DNA of 8,970 bases, from contig CANRAN010000047.1 of assembly GCA_947628595.1 (NCBI GenBank), positions 1 to 8,970 on the forward strand, given 5' to 3'. This document shows, one piece after another, positions 7,077-8,970 of this stretch. This stretch comes from an uncultured Clostridia bacterium. Lineage in GTDB: Bacteria; Bacillota; Clostridia; Oscillospirales; Acutalibacteraceae. A program made the translations under genes and the position numbers. Within the stretch, counting starts at the first letter, position 1; the number at the start of each line of letters is the position of its first letter. The notes beneath the pieces are model-generated. The model was given only the letters and a program-made list of their open reading frames with translations. It made no database searches and was not told the origin of the DNA.

Positions 7077-8006
7077 TCAGAACATACCCTTGCGTTTCAG
7101 TATAATATACATTATAAGCATAAGTCCGGCGGATAATAAAAGCGGAAACCACCACAGACTGTCAAGCGGCAAACCGCCTATTATATTCATTCCGTACATT
7201 CCCGTTATGACAGTAGGAACGGAAACGAGAAGCGTAAGCGAAGCCTGTATTTTCATTACCGAATTTAGGTTATTTGAAATAATCGAGGCAAAAACATCTA
7301 TCGTTCCGTTGAGAATATTAAGATAAAGCGCCGCCATATCAACAGCCTGCTTTATCTCTATAAGCACATCCTCAAGCAGATCCTGATCATCCTCATACAG
7401 CTTTATATATCTTCCTCTCATTATTTTTTCCAATGTAACCTCATCAGCCTTGAGTGAGGAAGAAAAATATACAAGGGATTTTTCTATATCAAGAAGCTGA
7501 TTAAGCTCCTTGTTTTTCGTTGAGCGGCGAAGATTTCTCTCAATGCGGTTGCTTATCATATCTATCTGTTTTAGGTACTGAAGATATTTTGATGCCATTC
7601 TCAACATAATATGCAAAACAAAATGAGTTTTGTAATGTGTGAGAACATTACGTACAACCCCCTCCGAAAACTCCGTTAGTATGGTGCTTTCTTTTACGGA
7701 AACGGTTATTACATTATTTTTTGTTATCATTATACCGATAGGCATTGTTGAATAGGATATACTCCCCGACGCCTTTTCGACAACAGGCATATCCATAATT
7801 ATGAGCGTGGTATCATCCTCGCTGTCTATATGGGCGGATTCCTCCTCGTCAAGTGCGGAACGCAGAAGCTCCGGCGGTATATTGAAAAAATCAAGAAGGT
7901 ACTGTACCTCATCATCCTCGGGTGCAGTACAATTTACCCAACAGCCGATCTCATAATAATTGATTTTTTCGATCCTGCCGTTGACGGTTTTATAATAATT
8001 TATCAT
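7077..8006 (-). CDS. corA: CorA-family magnesium/divalent cation transporter
   Basis: Membrane channel of the CorA family (pentameric in known structures) that imports Mg2+ and sometimes other divalent metals. The 309 residues comprise a large N-terminal cytoplasmic alpha/beta domain beginning INYYKTVNGRIEKI and a long stalk helix region (about 130-250). The first membrane helix (about 253-271) ends in the signature YGMN (271-274); a second helix (about 285-303) is followed by a short basic tail (KRKGMF). The loop after GMN is IIGGLPLDSLWW, without the MPE-type acidic residue of classical CorA, as in many Gram-positive relatives. The ATG at 8006 is chosen over an upstream in-frame ATG at 8060 because AAAGGA lies 8 nt ahead (8015-8020) and family members begin near this point. 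A 36-codon leader ORF overlaps its start. Substrate is inferred from family. Confidence 0.93.
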   Translation of the reverse strand: MINYYKTVNGRIEKINYYEIGCWVNCTAPEDDEVQYLLDFFNIPPELLRSALDEEESAHIDSEDDTTLIIMDMPVVEKASGSISYSTMPIGIMITKNNVITVSVKESTILTEFSEGVVRNVLTHYKTHFVLHIMLRMASKYLQYLKQIDMISNRIERNLRRSTKNKELNQLLDIEKSLVYFSSSLKADEVTLEKIMRGRYIKLYEDDQDLLEDVLIEIKQAVDMAALYLNILNGTIDVFASIISNNLNSVMKIQASLTLLVSVPTVITGMYGMNIIGGLPLDSLWWFPLLLSAGLMLIMYIILKRKGMF

Positions 8007-8100
8007 ACAAATCGTCCTTTCCGTATGCGGGGCAATACGGCAATGCATAATACTCCACATTTATAAATCTGATTAAATATCGACCGTAAGGGTCACTCAT
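7990..8100 (-). CDS. Possible leader peptide overlapping the corA start
   Basis: A 36-codon ORF too short for ordinary gene calling. It begins ATG-AGT with MSDPYGRYLIRFIN and ends KDDLYDKLL-TAA; its last codons overlap the first codons of corA in another frame. It has the best Shine-Dalgarno in the window, GGAGGTGG (8107-8114), stronger than that of corA. It lies about 40 nt behind the predicted promoter start. It holds seven tyrosines, three prolines and two cysteines and resembles nothing I recognise. Salmonella corA and mgtA are known to use proline-containing leader peptides (CorL, MgtL), so a regulatory role is plausible but is inference only. An alternative ATG at 8104 would encode just three residues before a stop. 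Confidence 0.45.
   Translation of the reverse strand: MSDPYGRYLIRFINVEYYALPYCPAYGKDDLYDKLL
8021..8040 (-). promoter_or_regulatory. Inverted repeat immediately upstream of the corA ribosome binding site
   Basis: Minus-strand CCGTAT-TGCCCCGC-ATACGG, a perfect 6-bp stem with an 8-nt loop, ending exactly where the corA AAAGGA site begins (8020). It lies within the leader ORF, so ribosomes translating the leader would open it. A second small fold, GACC-CTTAC-GGTC, lies just after the leader start. A structured leader is therefore possible, but there is no match to known Mg2+ riboswitch motifs that I can see. Confidence 0.4.
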
Positions 8101-8106
8101 GCATTA

Positions 8107-8114
8107 CCACCTCC
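8107..8114 (-). promoter_or_regulatory. Strong Shine-Dalgarno not belonging to corA itself
   Basis: GGAGGTGG on the minus strand, about 100 nt upstream of the corA ATG and so too far to serve corA directly. It is placed optimally for the ATG at 8100 of the 36-codon leader ORF and is the main reason for calling that ORF. Confidence 0.6.
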
Positions 8115-8147
8115 GTAACGGTTCAGACTGACATAAAAACTATTATA

Positions 8148-8176
8148 ATTATAAACATTCCTTCCCACATAATCAA
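8148..8176 (-). promoter_or_regulatory. Sigma-A-type promoter for the corA-udp-miaA unit
   Basis: On the minus strand: -35 TTGATT (8176-8171), a 17-bp spacer, and a perfect -10 TATAAT (8153-8148) in AT-rich DNA. Predicted start is near 8141, giving about 40 nt to the leader ORF and about 135 nt to the corA ATG. It lies just downstream of the terminator of the preceding hydrolase gene, as expected for a new transcription unit. Confidence 0.7.
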
Positions 8177-8227
8177 GAGCAAATTTCATATCACATACTA
8201 TATTATTTTAAATTTTATATATAAAAC

Positions 8228-8270
8228 AAAAACCGCCTGTTATGCTTATCCTGCATAACAGACAGCTTTT
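8228..8270 (-). terminator. Rho-independent terminator of the hydrolase gene
   Basis: In the minus-strand transcript AAAAGCUGUCUGUUAUGC pairs with GCAUAACAGGCGGUUUU around a 7-nt loop (AGGAUAA). The core is nine perfect pairs extended by G-U and A-U pairs, followed by UUUUUGUUUUAU. The G-U pairs would be mismatches in the opposite transcript, so it works best in the gene direction. It starts about 33 nt after the hydrolase stop. The gap from 8007 to 8303 holds only this terminator and the corA promoter and leader. Confidence 0.9.
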
Positions 8271-8303
8271 ACCAAACAAAAACAATTATTATTTCATCTT
8301 TAG

Positions 8304-8970
8304 TCACCTGAGATACTTTTCAAAAAAGCTCTGAATTTCATCGAACGGTATGATACTCATATCATCATATAGATCCGTATGAACTGCACCCGGGATTATC
8401 ATAAGCTCCTTATTGTCGCCCTTGAGTCTCTTATAAGCATCCTTGCTGAAATAGCACGAATGTGCCTTTTCCCCGTGTATCATAAGTACGGCACTTCGTA
8501 TTTCGTCGCTGTAACAAAGAATAGGCTGGTTTATAAACGACATACAGCCGATTTTATTCCAACCACCATTAGAATTTAGTGAACGCTTGTGATAACCCCT
8601 TTTTGTCTTGTAATAGTCATAATAATCCTTGACAAAGAAAGGTGCATCTTCGGGAAGCGGGTCAACAACTCCTCCGCCAAGCTCATAGCTGCCGTTTTTG
8701 AAATCTCTTGTTCTCTGCTCGTTAAGTGCCTTGCGTGTGTTATATCTGTCATCGGGATTATCATTTGCATCAAAATACCCGTTTGCATTGACTCTGCTCA
8801 TGTCATACATTGTTGATGTAACAGTTGCCTTAATCCTTGTATCAAGTGCGGCAGCATTAAGCGCCATGCCTCCCCAACCGCATATGCCGATTATGCCTAT
8901 TCTTTCACTGTCAACATTATCCAAAACTGAAAGGAAATCAACGGCTGCTTGAAAATCCTCAGTATTTATA
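8304..8970 (-). CDS. Alpha/beta hydrolase, C-terminal part (5' end outside window)
   Basis: Partial gene: the frame is open to the window edge, with 221 residues visible starting INTEDFQAAVDFLSVLDNVD, so the TTG at 8924 is not the true start. Relatives are typically 300 residues or more, so perhaps 100 N-terminal residues are missing. The nucleophile elbow is RIGIIGICGWGG, with Cys30 of the visible part where most hydrolases have Ser, as in dienelactone-hydrolase-like enzymes. MIHGEKAHS probably supplies the acid region, and PGAVHTDLYD the catalytic His (about 197). The segment ALDTRIKATVTSTMYDMSRV is characteristic of a COG1073-like family common in gut anaerobes. No signal peptide can be judged. 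It is likely a cytoplasmic carboxyl-ester or related hydrolase; the substrate is unknown. A clear terminator follows, so it is separate from corA. Confidence 0.85.
   Translation of the reverse strand, partial: INTEDFQAAVDFLSVLDNVDSERIGIIGICGWGGMALNAAALDTRIKATVTSTMYDMSRVNANGYFDANDNPDDRYNTRKALNEQRTRDFKNGSYELGGGVVDPLPEDAPFFVKDYYDYYKTKRGYHKRSLNSNGGWNKIGCMSFINQPILCYSDEIRSAVLMIHGEKAHSCYFSKDAYKRLKGDNKELMIIPGAVHTDLYDDMSIIPFDEIQSFFEKYLR

Noticed and set aside
8102..8104. ATG at 8104 as leader ORF start
   Set aside because: It gives only three codons (M-H-E) before TGA; the ATG at 8100 has better spacing from the Shine-Dalgarno and a 36-codon frame.
8007..8141. Mg2+ riboswitch (M-box) upstream of corA
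   Set aside because: The leader is about 135 nt, is largely occupied by an open frame, and shows no M-box-type conserved blocks that I can recognise.
8922..8924. TTG as start of the hydrolase
   Set aside because: The frame continues upstream to the window end with family-like sequence (NTEDFQAAVDFL) and the nucleophile elbow comes only a few residues later, so the real start is outside.

Overview
The window reads as chromosomal housekeeping DNA from a low-to-mid GC Gram-positive anaerobe of the Clostridia, most likely a gut Oscillospiraceae/Ruminococcus-type bacterium. The evidence is the PLPBP (yggS/ylmE)-sepF-divIVA-ileS division cluster, strong GGAGG-type ribosome binding sites, and Gram-positive-type CorA, MiaA and DivIVA proteins. 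The taxon is inferred from gene content and protein style only. All recognised genes lie on the minus strand, so they are transcribed from high to low coordinates. I see no tRNA, rRNA, CRISPR array, insertion sequence or phage gene.

In transcription order: (1) 8970-8304 is the C-terminal part of an alpha/beta hydrolase, closed by a good Rho-independent terminator (8270-8228). (2) A sigma-A-like promoter (8176-8148) starts a unit made of a short leader ORF (8100-7990), corA (8006-7077), a uridine-phosphorylase-family gene (7064-6300) and miaA (6296-5358). The leader ORF overlaps the corA start, and the three main genes are packed 3-12 nt apart. (3) A second promoter with an extended -10 (5355-5327) sits right behind the miaA stop and drives a division/translation unit: a membrane-anchored HlyD-like protein (5295-3988), yggS (4010-3276, overlapping it by 23 nt), sepF (3255-2785), divIVA (2738-1887) and ileS (1796 to beyond position 1).

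The last unit combines PLP homeostasis (YggS), Z-ring anchoring (SepF), polar/septal scaffolding (DivIVA) and isoleucyl-tRNA charging. This resembles the end of the Gram-positive dcw region, but ylmG and ylmH, which often lie between sepF and divIVA, are absent, and a HlyD-like envelope protein stands where ylmD is often found. ileS has no room for a T-box leader; the 90-nt gap holds only a compact hairpin and a tandem 11-bp repeat.

Nothing here is clearly a new system. The points most worth following are the orphan HlyD-like protein translationally linked to the division genes, the 36-codon leader ORF in front of corA, and the divIVA-ileS spacer.
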